Shown here one piece after another: positions 38,455 to 46,107 of a DNA stretch of 64,000 nt. Made by a program: the position numbers and the translations under genes. This DNA is from Sphingomonas sp. HDW15A (GTDB lineage Bacteria; Pseudomonadota; Alphaproteobacteria; Sphingomonadales; Sphingomonadaceae). The stretch spans positions 2,238,501 to 2,302,500 of the forward strand of contig NZ_CP049870.1 of the NCBI RefSeq assembly GCF_011301715.1. Reading direction: 5' to 3'. Positions within the stretch are counted from its first letter, which is position 1. Every line of letters starts with the position of its first letter. A model generated the notes under the pieces. That model was not told the DNA's origin and searched no databases. It worked only from the letters and a program-made list of their open reading frames with translations.

Positions 38455-39573
38455 GCAGGAGCTGACGGCGCGGATGGCGCCGGGAATTTCCTCCGTCGAT
38501 CCCGCCTTGTGGGATGGGCTCGCCGGGGCGGACCCACTGATCGGCCATGCCTTCCTGGCCCTTCTCGAGACGTCGGGCAGTGTCGGAAAGGGCACGGGCT
38601 GGACTCCGATACCAATTCTCGCTGAGCGCGGCACGTCGCTGGTCGGGGTCGCGCCAGCCTATCTCAAGACTCACAGTCAGGGCGAATATGTATTCGATCA
38701 TGGCTGGGCTGAGGCGTGGCAAAGGGCCGGCGGGGTTTATTATCCCAAGCTTCAGGTCGCGGTCCCGTTCACTCCCTGTCCGGGCCGACGGCTGCTTGGG
38801 GAGGCCGCCTCCGCTCTCGCCACACTCGAGGCGGTGACCCTCCAGAATGGCCTTTCGTCGGCGCATGTCACCTTCTGCCTCGAGGACGAAACCGCGATCG
38901 CCGAGTCGCGCGGCTGGCTGGTCCGCACCGGCTTGCAATATCATTGGATGAATCGCGGCTACGCTAGTTTCGACGATTTTCTCGGCGCGCTGTCCAGCCG
39001 GAAGCGAAAGGCGATCCGGAAGGAACGAGCCGCCGCGCGCCATGGCTTGGCGGTCGTCGCGCTTCGCGGGCCTGAAATCCTGCCCAGCATTGGGACGCGA
39101 TGTGGGGCTTCTACCAGGACACGGGCAGCCGCAAATGGGGCCGTCCTTATCTGACGCGCGAATGGTTCGACGGCGCCGGAGATGTGCTTGGCGATCGCGC
39201 GCTGATGTTCCTCGCCCTGCTGGATGGCGAGCCCATCGCCGGGGCCCTCAACATCGTCGGCGAGCAGACGCTCTACGGCCGCTATTGGGGCTGCACGGAA
39301 GAGGTGCCCTTCCTGCATTTCGAACTGAGCTTTTATCGAGCCATCGAATGGGCGATCGAAAACGGTATCGAGTCGATCCAGGCGGGAGCGCAGGGCGAGC
39401 ACAAGCTGAATCGCGGCTATGAGCCGGTCCTCACCCGCTCGGTCCACTTCATTCCGGATCAAGGGTTCCGGTCGGCAATCGCCGACTTTCTGGTACGCGA
39501 GCGCGAGGCGCTAGACGGTGAAATGACGTGGTGCCGCGAAGCCCTGCCCTATCGCTCCGTCACCTCGTCGTAG
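38441..39573 (+). CDS. FemAB/GNAT-like acyltransferase, DUF482 family (split by a 1-base deletion)
   Basis: The N-terminal part (MADREQELTARMAPGISSVDPALWDGLAGADPLIGHAFLALLETSGSV... 'WTPIPILAERG') and the C-terminal part ('MWGFYQDTGSRKWGRPYLTREWF ... GALNIVGEQTLYGRYWGC ... FELSFYRAIEWAIENGI ... EHKLNRGYEP') are in different frames. Adding one base after the CCC at 39083-39085 gives 'ILPEHWDAMWGFYQ' and a single protein of about 377 residues of the COG3146/DUF482 family, a FemAB-like GNAT group proposed to act in cell-wall peptide or amino-acyl transfer. The true substrate is unknown. Confidence 0.85.
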
Positions 39574-40472
39574 ACAGCGACGTGCCGCTCGCCATTGCCG
39601 CTCGCCATTGCCCGATACATTCCGGGTGTGGTGAAGCCCCACGCCGCTTCGCCCGATGGCGCAACCGCGATCAAGCCGCCGGTACCTCCGAGCGCTCCGA
39701 CATCGGCGAGCACAGCGTCGAGCGCCGCTTGTAACGATTCGCCCGAAAGCAACATGCGCATCGCCAGCTGGTGCCCGCCGACGGCGCGAATGAAGGCCTC
39801 GCCAAGGCCGGTCGCGCTCACGGCGCAAGCGCGGTCGTCGGCGTAAGTCCCGGCACCGATCAGCGGCGAATCGCCGACGCGGCCCCACCTCTTGGCTGTC
39901 AGTCCACCGGTCGAGGTTGCTGCCGCGACATGGCCTTGGCTATCGGCAGCGACTGCGCCGATCGTCCCATACTTGATGTCGGCGTCGAAGTTGCCGCCCG
40001 CGGCCAACACCTTGTCGAGCTGGGCCTTGCGCTCGGGCGTGATGAAATAGTCGTTGTCGACCTGCTCCAGCCCCTGCTCGCGGGCAAAGACGTCAGCCTG
40101 ATCGTACGTTAGCAATATGTGGGGACTACGCTCCATCGCCGCCCGTGCCGCCCGGATCGGCGAGCGGGTCGTGCGAAGTCCGGCGACCGCGCCGGCGTTT
40201 CGGTCCCGTCCATCCATGATGGCAGCGTCGAGCTCGACGTGACCGTCGGCGGTCAGCACGCTTCCACGCCCGGCATTGAAACATGGGTCGTCTTCCAGCA
40301 CGCGCGCCGCAGCCTCGACCGCATCGATCGCCGAGCCGCCTTCCGCAAGGATCGCTCGCCCGGCATCGAGCGCGTTATCGAGACCGGCGCGCGAACGTTC
40401 CTCGACTTCGGGGGAAAGATTGGCCGGGCGCATCGCGCCGCAGCCGCCGTGAATCACGAGGGTCCAGCTCAT
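39549..40472 (-). CDS. Isoaspartyl peptidase / plant-type L-asparaginase
   Basis: This Ntn-hydrolase of about 307 residues has 'LVIHGGCGAM' at the start, 'GSAIDAVEAAARVLEDDPCFNAGRGSVLT', and the autocleavage site before Thr in 'IKYGTIGAVAADSQGHVAAATSTGG', followed by 'RVGDSPLIGAGTYAD'. The precursor cleaves itself and removes isoaspartyl residues or hydrolyses asparagine. I start at MSWTLVIHGG (40472); the upstream frame extends into the promoter region. Its 3' end overlaps the FemAB-like gene by 25 bases. No cyanophycin genes are nearby. Confidence 0.92.
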   Translation of the reverse strand: MSWTLVIHGGCGAMRPANLSPEVEERSRAGLDNALDAGRAILAEGGSAIDAVEAAARVLEDDPCFNAGRGSVLTADGHVELDAAIMDGRDRNAGAVAGLRTTRSPIRAARAAMERSPHILLTYDQADVFAREQGLEQVDNDYFITPERKAQLDKVLAAGGNFDADIKYGTIGAVAADSQGHVAAATSTGGLTAKRWGRVGDSPLIGAGTYADDRACAVSATGLGEAFIRAVGGHQLAMRMLLSGESLQAALDAVLADVGALGGTGGLIAVAPSGEAAWGFTTPGMYRAMASGNGERHVAVYDEVTER

Positions 40473-40562
40473 CCTCGGGCCTAGCGCGGCTTGCACGCCG
40501 ATACCAGTTGACTCCGCTATCGGACGATATAAACATGATATCACTTAAAGAGGGGAGAAAAC

Positions 40563-41462
40563 ATGGTCGACTCGATCATTGCGCTGACGTCCAACCGGGA
40601 GAGGCCCGCTTCGACGTCCAATGGTTATCTCTGGCTGCTGGTAATGCTGCTGTCGCTTGCGGTCTTCGCTTGGGGCTTCAGGCAAGTGATCGCCGACCGG
40701 CCCGACACCTTATCGATCTGGGCAATGATCGCCGGGATCGTGGTGTTCGTTTTCGTGTCGTGCGGTTTCTACATGCTCCAGCCCAACCAGGCGGCGGCAA
40801 TCACCCTGTTCGGCGATTATAAGGGGACAGATCGCACCACCGGCCTTCGCTGGGTGCTTCCGTGGCTGATGCGCAAGAAGGTGTCGGTCCGTGCCCACAA
40901 CTTCATTTCGGACAAGATCAAGGTCAACGACCTGCGCGGCAATCCGATAGAGATGGCGGCGCAGATCGTCTGGCGCGTAGTCGACACGGCCCAGGCCCTG
41001 TTCGATGTCGATGACTACAAGGAATTTGTCCGGGTCCAGGTCGAGGCCGCGATCCGAACCATCGGCGCCCGCTATCCCTATGACGATTTCGATCACAAGG
41101 ACGTCACCTTGCGCGGCCATGTCGACGAGGTGGGGGTCGAACTTCTGAAGGAGCTTCGCGCCCGGCTGTCGGTCGCCGGAATCACCATCGACGAGTGCGG
41201 CTTCACCCACCTCGCCTATGCGCAGGAAATCGCCGGAGCGATGCTCCGCCGGCAGCAGGCGCAGGCGGTCGTTGCAGCCCGCCAGACCCTGGTCGAAGGC
41301 GCTGTTGGAATGGTGGAAATGGCGCTCGAGCAATTGTCGGAGAAGAACGTCGTCCATCTCGACGACGAGCGGCGAGCAGCGATGGTCTCGAACCTGATGG
41401 TCGTGCTGTGCGGTGAGCGGGACACGCAGCCAGTGGTCAACGCTGGCTCGCTCTACCAATAA
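40563..41462 (+). CDS. SPFH/band 7 membrane protein
   Basis: The 299-residue protein has two N-terminal membrane spans (about 20-42 and 55-75) and a band-7 domain: 'MLQPNQAAAITLFGDYKGTDRTTGLRWVLPWL', 'NDLRGNPIEMAAQIVWRVVDTAQALFDVDDYKEFVRVQVEAAIRTI', followed by a helical segment ending 'MVSNLMVVLCGERDTQPVVNAGSLYQ'. Such proteins form large membrane rings that organise membranes and proteases. A good GGGGAG ribosome site precedes the ATG. A ribbon-helix-helix gene and a small membrane protein follow in tight order. Confidence 0.88.
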   Translation: MVDSIIALTSNRERPASTSNGYLWLLVMLLSLAVFAWGFRQVIADRPDTLSIWAMIAGIVVFVFVSCGFYMLQPNQAAAITLFGDYKGTDRTTGLRWVLPWLMRKKVSVRAHNFISDKIKVNDLRGNPIEMAAQIVWRVVDTAQALFDVDDYKEFVRVQVEAAIRTIGARYPYDDFDHKDVTLRGHVDEVGVELLKELRARLSVAGITIDECGFTHLAYAQEIAGAMLRRQQAQAVVAARQTLVEGAVGMVEMALEQLSEKNVVHLDDERRAAMVSNLMVVLCGERDTQPVVNAGSLYQ

Positions 41463-41478
41463 TTGGAGGGAGCGGGCC

Positions 41479-41673
41479 TTGCCCGAACGTAAAGCCTTTC
41501 CACTGCGGGTCGATCCCGCCCTTTGGGCGGCGGTCGAACGGCTGGCCGCGACCGACCTGAGATCGGTCAATGCCGAAGTCGAGTGCCTGCTGCGAGAGGC
41601 ATTGAAGGCGCGCGGAGTGAAATTGGAAGCGCCCAAGCCGGTCCGCCGTGGCCGGCCGCCGAAGGGAGGCTGA
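41479..41673 (+). CDS. Arc-type ribbon-helix-helix protein
   Basis: The 64-residue protein 'PERKAFPLRVDPALWAAVERLAATDLRSVNAEVECLLREALKARG' fits the Arc/MetJ fold (beta strand, then two helices), with a basic AT-hook-like tail 'PVRRGRPPKGG'. It starts with TTG at 41479 with GGAGGG 8 bases upstream. It could bind DNA and regulate the SPFH operon, but no toxin gene is seen, so I do not call it an antitoxin. It is 16 bases after the SPFH gene. Confidence 0.78.
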   Translation: MPERKAFPLRVDPALWAAVERLAATDLRSVNAEVECLLREALKARGVKLEAPKPVRRGRPPKGG

Positions 41674-41674
41674 G

Positions 41675-41926
41675 ATGCTGCATCTGTTCTTCGACAACAA
41701 GCCATGGTTCCGGGCGAAGCGCTACGGAATCGGCGCCGGTTGCCCCATAACCTGGCAAGGGTGGGCAATATTGGGCCTTCATATCGCGCTGATCCTCGGG
41801 ATCGTGGCAGCGCTCAGGGACAGGCCGCTGGGCTTGCTGATCAGCCTGCTGATCGCGACTATTGCGCCGCTTCCGATCTACGCTGCGCGAACCGAAGGCG
41901 GCTGGAAGTGGCGCTGGGGAAAGTAA
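41675..41926 (+). CDS. Small membrane protein, unknown
   Basis: The 83-residue protein begins MLHLFFDNKPWFRAKRYGIGAGCPITWQGW and has two hydrophobic spans (about 30-47 and 52-70), ending in 'EGGWKWRWGK'. It resembles small sphingomonad proteins that follow SPFH-RHH pairs, and no function is known to me. GGGAGG lies just upstream; the ATG begins one base after the RHH stop. Confidence 0.75.
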   Translation: MLHLFFDNKPWFRAKRYGIGAGCPITWQGWAILGLHIALILGIVAALRDRPLGLLISLLIATIAPLPIYAARTEGGWKWRWGK

Positions 41927-41939
41927 GGGAGACGGGAAG

Positions 41940-42863
41940 ATGATCGCGTTAACACTGGCTTCCGCGCTTGCGGCTTCGACCATTACCGCGCCGGGCCCGA
42001 ACGGACCGCTGGAAGGGACCTTCATCGACGCCGGCAAAGGTGCGCCAATCGTCCTCATCGTCCCGGGCTCGGGACCGACGGACCGGGATGGGAACAATCC
42101 GTTGGGGGTCACGGCCGCGCCTTACCGAATGCTTGCTGAAGCGCTCGCCGGCAATGGGGTCAGCTCGGTCCGAATCGACAAGCGCGGCATGTTCGGAAGC
42201 AAGGGCGCGATTCCCGACGCCAATAAGGTCACCATCGCCGATTATGCCGCCGACGTTCACAATTGGGCGAAGGTGATCCGGCAGCGAACCGAATCCAAAT
42301 GCGTGTGGGTCGCAGGACATAGCGAGGGCGGCGTCGTTGCGTTGGCCGCGGGTCAGGACAAGAGCGATCTGTGCGGAATCGTCGCGATATCGGCAATGGG
42401 TCGAAAATTCGGGACGGTCCTTCGCGAGCAATTGCGCGCGAACCCGGCCAACGCCCCGATTCTCTCCGCTGCCGAAAAGGCGATCGACGAGCTGGAGGCC
42501 GGGCGGGACGTGCCCACCACTTCCTTGCCGCCCGTGCTGATGGGTCTGTTCAATCCCGCCGTTCAACCGTTCCTCAAGGATCTTATGGCGCACGATTCTG
42601 CTGCGCTCGCCGCCTCGCTGAAGCTGCCGCTGCTGATCTTGAGCGGTGACCTCGACATCCAGACTCCGGTGGCTGACGCCAAGGCGCTGGCCGCGGCACA
42701 GCCCACAGCAAAGCTTGTCATCGCCAATGGCGTCAATCACGTCCTCAAGTCGCCTGATGGCACGGACCGCGCGGCCAACCTCGCGACCTATGGCGATCCG
42801 GCGCGGCCGATCTCGCCTGCAATCGTGAATGCCGTCGCGGGTTTTGTGAAAGCGAAACGCTAG
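41940..42863 (+). CDS. Alpha/beta hydrolase, probably exported
   Basis: This protein of about 307 residues has a short hydrophobic start (MIALTLASALAAS) that may be a signal peptide. A serine-hydrolase fold follows: 'PIVLIVPGSGPTDRDGNNP' (oxyanion loop), 'VWVAGHSEGGVVALAA' (nucleophile GHSEGG near residue 125), 'LLILSGDLDIQTPV' (acid) and 'ANGVNHVLK' (His). It belongs to the dienelactone-hydrolase-like 'alpha/beta fold family' found in the periplasm. Strong GGGAGACGGGAAG precedes the ATG. Its last 4 bases overlap the convergent S1/P1 nuclease gene. Confidence 0.85.
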   Translation: MIALTLASALAASTITAPGPNGPLEGTFIDAGKGAPIVLIVPGSGPTDRDGNNPLGVTAAPYRMLAEALAGNGVSSVRIDKRGMFGSKGAIPDANKVTIADYAADVHNWAKVIRQRTESKCVWVAGHSEGGVVALAAGQDKSDLCGIVAISAMGRKFGTVLREQLRANPANAPILSAAEKAIDELEAGRDVPTTSLPPVLMGLFNPAVQPFLKDLMAHDSAALAASLKLPLLILSGDLDIQTPVADAKALAAAQPTAKLVIANGVNHVLKSPDGTDRAANLATYGDPARPISPAIVNAVAGFVKAKR

Positions 42864-43740
42864 CGGTCGCGCTGGCCCGGGGCCTTGCCGTGGAGAAGCG
42901 CATCGTCCAGCAGGCGGGCGAGGCGGAGGCCGCCGGCGACGACCCCGCGGCGAAGCTCGGGGATCAGCGCGCGAACGTCGGGTTCGTCGAGGGTCGGCCG
43001 AGCTTCGGGCTTCGCACCGCATGGGTCGCCGACAAGCGAGGCGTAAGCGAACTTGCGCGCGGATTCCCATTGCTCGCGGCTCCAGTCCTCAACCGTTCCG
43101 GCGGCCAGAGCCGGCCGCTCCGATGACGGAATTGACGCAAGCAACGCGTGGGCTCCGCCGGGTGGGGTCGAGATGGCGCGCTCCGCGAGGTAGCCGTCCC
43201 AGATGCTGTGCAAATTGGTACGTCCGCCCACTCGCCCGTAATTGGCTTTGACATCGTTGCCACCCCGGTCGCCGCGGTCGCCGGCGTGCATCGGATTGTG
43301 CAGGTCACCGACGAAGTGGACGAGGAACGCCAGCGCCATCAGCCGCTCGCGGGTCGGCACCGTACGGTCGGCAAGCAGCCGCGACTGCCGCTCGATCTGC
43401 GCAGAGACGCAATTGCCGTCCTTGCAGGCCGCCTTGAGGTCGAACGGCTTGCAGATGTCGACATTCTGGTAGTGCCAGGGCGAGGCGTAGCTGAAGCGCT
43501 CGGCAAGCGGCTTCACGCAATCCGGCCAGTAGCTGAGCTTCTCGATCGTCGCGACGGAACAGTCCGGCGTTTCGAGCAGCCTTCCCTGCGCCATGAGTTT
43601 GCGAAGCGCTGCGCGAGTCTCCGGCCGAGCCGCCTCGAATGCTATCCGGCCAACGGTCTCGTGGCCATATTCCCACCATGCGGCGGCGGGGACGAAAAGG
43701 TGATCAGCGCGGCGAGCGCGGCAAGGAATCGAATCGGCAT
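42860..43740 (-). CDS. Secreted S1/P1-type zinc nuclease (split by an apparent 1-base deletion)
   Basis: The main frame (from an internal Met at 43594) holds 'YASPWHYQNVDI', 'ALAFLVHFVGDLHNPMHAGDRGDRGGNDVKANYGRVGGRTNLHSIWDGYL', the zinc-binding His/Asp pattern of S1/P1 nucleases. Adding one C to the run complementary to GGGG at 43688-43691 links it to an upstream signal peptide, MPIRFLAALAALITFSSPAAA, and a mature start WWEYGHETVG. Trp1 and His6 of that start are metal ligands in this family, so the repaired N-terminus is convincing. About 293 residues. It lies 10 bases after the SLOG-membrane gene and is likely in the same operon. It cleaves single-stranded nucleic acid or nucleotides in the periplasm or outside. 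Confidence 0.87.
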
Positions 43741-43750
43741 GAAGTCGCTC

Positions 43751-45574
43751 TTAAACCATTTCCAGCTCCGAGCGCTTGATGACCAGCCGCCACTCCTCGA
43801 GATCTTGGAGCATGGCGCGGGCAGCCTGCTCGATGAGGTCGGCAGATCGCGAGAGGTCGCCGGCTTCCTCGTCGAGATGCGACGCAATGGCCTTCAAGGT
43901 TTGGGCGGTCGATTGCGAACGTTGTGCACTACCGGCGAAGTCGCCCTGGCTGCGAATTCCAAACACCGCAGTGGCTGTCGCTGGAAGGCCGGTGGAAATC
44001 AGGCTGAGCCAGTTCTGATGGGCGGCCACCCAGTCCGGCGACACCGCTTTCCCGATGATGATCGCCAAGGCCGTGATCAGAGTTGCGATGAACAGGATGT
44101 TGAACAGTCGGCCGAGGCGCGTGTCGAGTTGCTCCGCCTGGAAGGCGGCACGCTCGTTATAGGCGATCTGGCTGTCCACCTCGAGCTCTCGCACGGTAGC
44201 GATGAGCTTCGCCGCGCTGTCCTGCTCCAGGCGGCCGGCCGGGCAACCCATCGCCCGCCAGAGTCCGGCCGCGTACCATTCCACCCAGCGTCTCGGCAGC
44301 GGATCGGTGCGGGATGCGGGATTGTCGGGCGCGGCTACGCCCAGCATCTTAAGGCTGCGCATCGGCCTAAGCCGTTCGGCAAGCTGGCGATAATCGAGCC
44401 ATCGCCGCTGCCACTCGCGCTTCGAGCCGAGCAAGGTGTTGGCGATGACCGCCGAAGCAACAAGGAATTCGGCAATCGCCAGCATCAGCTGATGCTGCGG
44501 TGCGAGGAATGCCGAAAGGCCAATCAGCGCGGCGGTCGCGGCGAGGACGAAATTGAAGACGTGCCCGCTTCGAAAGGTCTGGGCATAATGGCTCGCCAGG
44601 CGATCGCTCCAGGCGTAGGCCTGTTCGAGCAGGTCGAGCGGTGCGTCGGTTCCTTGACAGCTCAAGCAAGAGCGCCGGTAGTTGTCCCATTCATCGGCAA
44701 TTGCCCGACGGCAATCGGAATCGCGAAGGGATTCGATCCGCAGGCGGCGCACTCCAGCCAGGCTGAGCAGGAGCGGGAATTCGATCCGCGCACTGAACCG
44801 CGGCGGGCGTTCGCAGCGAAATTCCTGATAATGAAAGCGCTCTAGATTGTCTCCGGGCGGTCCGATCATGCCTTCGATTACAAAGTCGAGCCGCTCGCGG
44901 TTGAATGGCCTGCGGATCGCTCGCTCATAGCCGCTGCGGGTCATCACCTGCGGGTCGAATGCCGTCCACAGCATAGTAGTCTCCCGATCCGGCTGGACCG
45001 GCACGTGGACGACTGGGACCCCGGCGACGACGGCGTTCTCGACGATTTCCGCGGTGCCGCCTCGTCCTCGCGGTGGAGCACCGTCCCATAGCGCGACGAG
45101 AATGTCGCAGTGCGCGACCGTGGCCCGGCCGGCGAGCAGGTAGGCGGCCGGTTCCTCTTCGCGGCTGCCCGGCAATTCCAGAACGCAATCGGCGCGGGTC
45201 AGCAGATCCTCGAAAACTTGCGCCGGGTCCTCATGCTCGAAGTCGCGCTGATATTCCTCGCGGGCGAATGGCAGGATCGCCTGTAGCCTCCAGCCGCGTT
45301 CGATCGCCGCCTGTGCCGCGATCTGGTCGGCGCCGTCGGCGAGCGGTGAGGCAAGAGTGATCGTCGGTGGGCCTTCATCGAATGCCCCGCTTCCCGCCAT
45401 GCGCGCCTGAAACGAGAGCATCGATTGTTCGATAAGGTCGAGGATCACGCCGATTTCCTGGGCGATCTGCGGACCGCGCTTTGGATCGATCGCCGCCCGC
45501 CGATGTCCAGTTACTCCAACCGTCAGGGCGAGCGGCAATCCGGGCGGGCCCGCCCTGACGGTGTTGGAGGTCAT
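43751..45574 (-). CDS. SLOG-like nucleotide-sensor domain fused to four predicted membrane spans (2TM-effector-like)
   Basis: The 607-residue protein has a Rossmann-type SLOG domain (about 15-195) with 'VGVTGHRR' at 19-26, 'ASPLADGADQIA' at 75-86 and 'CDILVALWDG' at 156-165. Paired hydrophobic spans follow near 338-357 and 362-384 and again near 490-511 and 519-541. Polar helices surround them ('WLDYRQLAERLRPM', 'YNERAAFQAEQLDTRLGRL') that recall SMODS/SLOG-associated 2TM effector (SLATT) domains. SLOG domains sense nucleotide-derived ligands in bacterial conflict systems. Its start overlaps the tail-anchored gene by 4 bases. Domain naming is by motif, not by search. Confidence 0.72.
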   Translation of the reverse strand: MTSNTVRAGPPGLPLALTVGVTGHRRAAIDPKRGPQIAQEIGVILDLIEQSMLSFQARMAGSGAFDEGPPTITLASPLADGADQIAAQAAIERGWRLQAILPFAREEYQRDFEHEDPAQVFEDLLTRADCVLELPGSREEEPAAYLLAGRATVAHCDILVALWDGAPPRGRGGTAEIVENAVVAGVPVVHVPVQPDRETTMLWTAFDPQVMTRSGYERAIRRPFNRERLDFVIEGMIGPPGDNLERFHYQEFRCERPPRFSARIEFPLLLSLAGVRRLRIESLRDSDCRRAIADEWDNYRRSCLSCQGTDAPLDLLEQAYAWSDRLASHYAQTFRSGHVFNFVLAATAALIGLSAFLAPQHQLMLAIAEFLVASAVIANTLLGSKREWQRRWLDYRQLAERLRPMRSLKMLGVAAPDNPASRTDPLPRRWVEWYAAGLWRAMGCPAGRLEQDSAAKLIATVRELEVDSQIAYNERAAFQAEQLDTRLGRLFNILFIATLITALAIIIGKAVSPDWVAAHQNWLSLISTGLPATATAVFGIRSQGDFAGSAQRSQSTAQTLKAIASHLDEEAGDLSRSADLIEQAARAMLQDLEEWRLVIKRSELEMV

Positions 45575-46092
45575 CGCAGGACGATGAATGCCACGGCGAG
45601 CAGCGCGGCGGCGGCAACGGCGCCGACAACGACATTCGAGCTGAATGCGAAATCACTGGTGCCGCCGCCGTTATTGTTGGTCCCGCCCGGGTCCATGATC
45701 AAATCCTTCTCGCCCGTTTTCTTGGCAATGAGCGTGTAGGCGAACTTCGCCTTGGCATCGTTCTTGTTCCAAACCTTCAATGTCCGGCCGTTGTCGAGCA
45801 CGTCGACCGCCTCGAATTGCCCCCATGTGGATTTGGATTGCGGACAATAAGTTGACGAGCCTCCCTTCACGTAAAGCGCTTCTTCGAGATCGTCGGGAAA
45901 GCGGTAACCGTCGGCTCCCTGAAGTTGAAAGTAAACGTTGAAGCCGTTGTATCCGGCGACATTGTCAAACGTGATGTGATTATCCTTTCCGACCGGCAGG
46001 TCGTTCGACTGGAATTGAAATTTATCCGCCGCGACGTCCGTCACGTTGACGGTCACGCGGGCATCCTTGGCTGGTTTCGGTCCGCCCATCAC
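45571..46092 (-). CDS. Tail-anchored protein with an N-terminal beta-rich domain, unknown
   Basis: The 173-residue protein has no signal peptide. Residues 1-130 look beta-rich ('ARVTVNVTDVAADKFQFQSNDLPVGKDNHITFDNVAGYNGFNVYFQLQ ... AKAKFAYTLIAKK'). An Asn/Gly-rich linker 'GTNNNGGGTSD' leads to one C-terminal span ('VVVGAVAAAALLAVAFIVLR'), so the soluble part probably faces the cytoplasm. GGGAGG lies upstream of the GTG/ATG start. It is placed between the TIR and SLOG-membrane genes, 15 bases after the former and overlapping the latter. Base composition is lower in GC than its neighbours. I do not recognise the family. Confidence 0.7.
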   Translation of the reverse strand: MMGGPKPAKDARVTVNVTDVAADKFQFQSNDLPVGKDNHITFDNVAGYNGFNVYFQLQGADGYRFPDDLEEALYVKGGSSTYCPQSKSTWGQFEAVDVLDNGRTLKVWNKNDAKAKFAYTLIAKKTGEKDLIMDPGGTNNNGGGTSDFAFSSNVVVGAVAAAALLAVAFIVLR

Positions 46093-46107
46093 ATCACCTC
46101 CCTTTGC

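Noticed and set aside
41479..41673. Antitoxin of a toxin-antitoxin pair
   Set aside because: The ribbon-helix-helix fold fits, but the next gene is a two-span membrane protein with no toxin motif.
43148..44845. Plus-strand open frame of 565 codons under the S1/P1 and SLOG-membrane genes
   Set aside because: It is antisense to two genes with family motifs, has no ribosome site and shows no recognisable domain.
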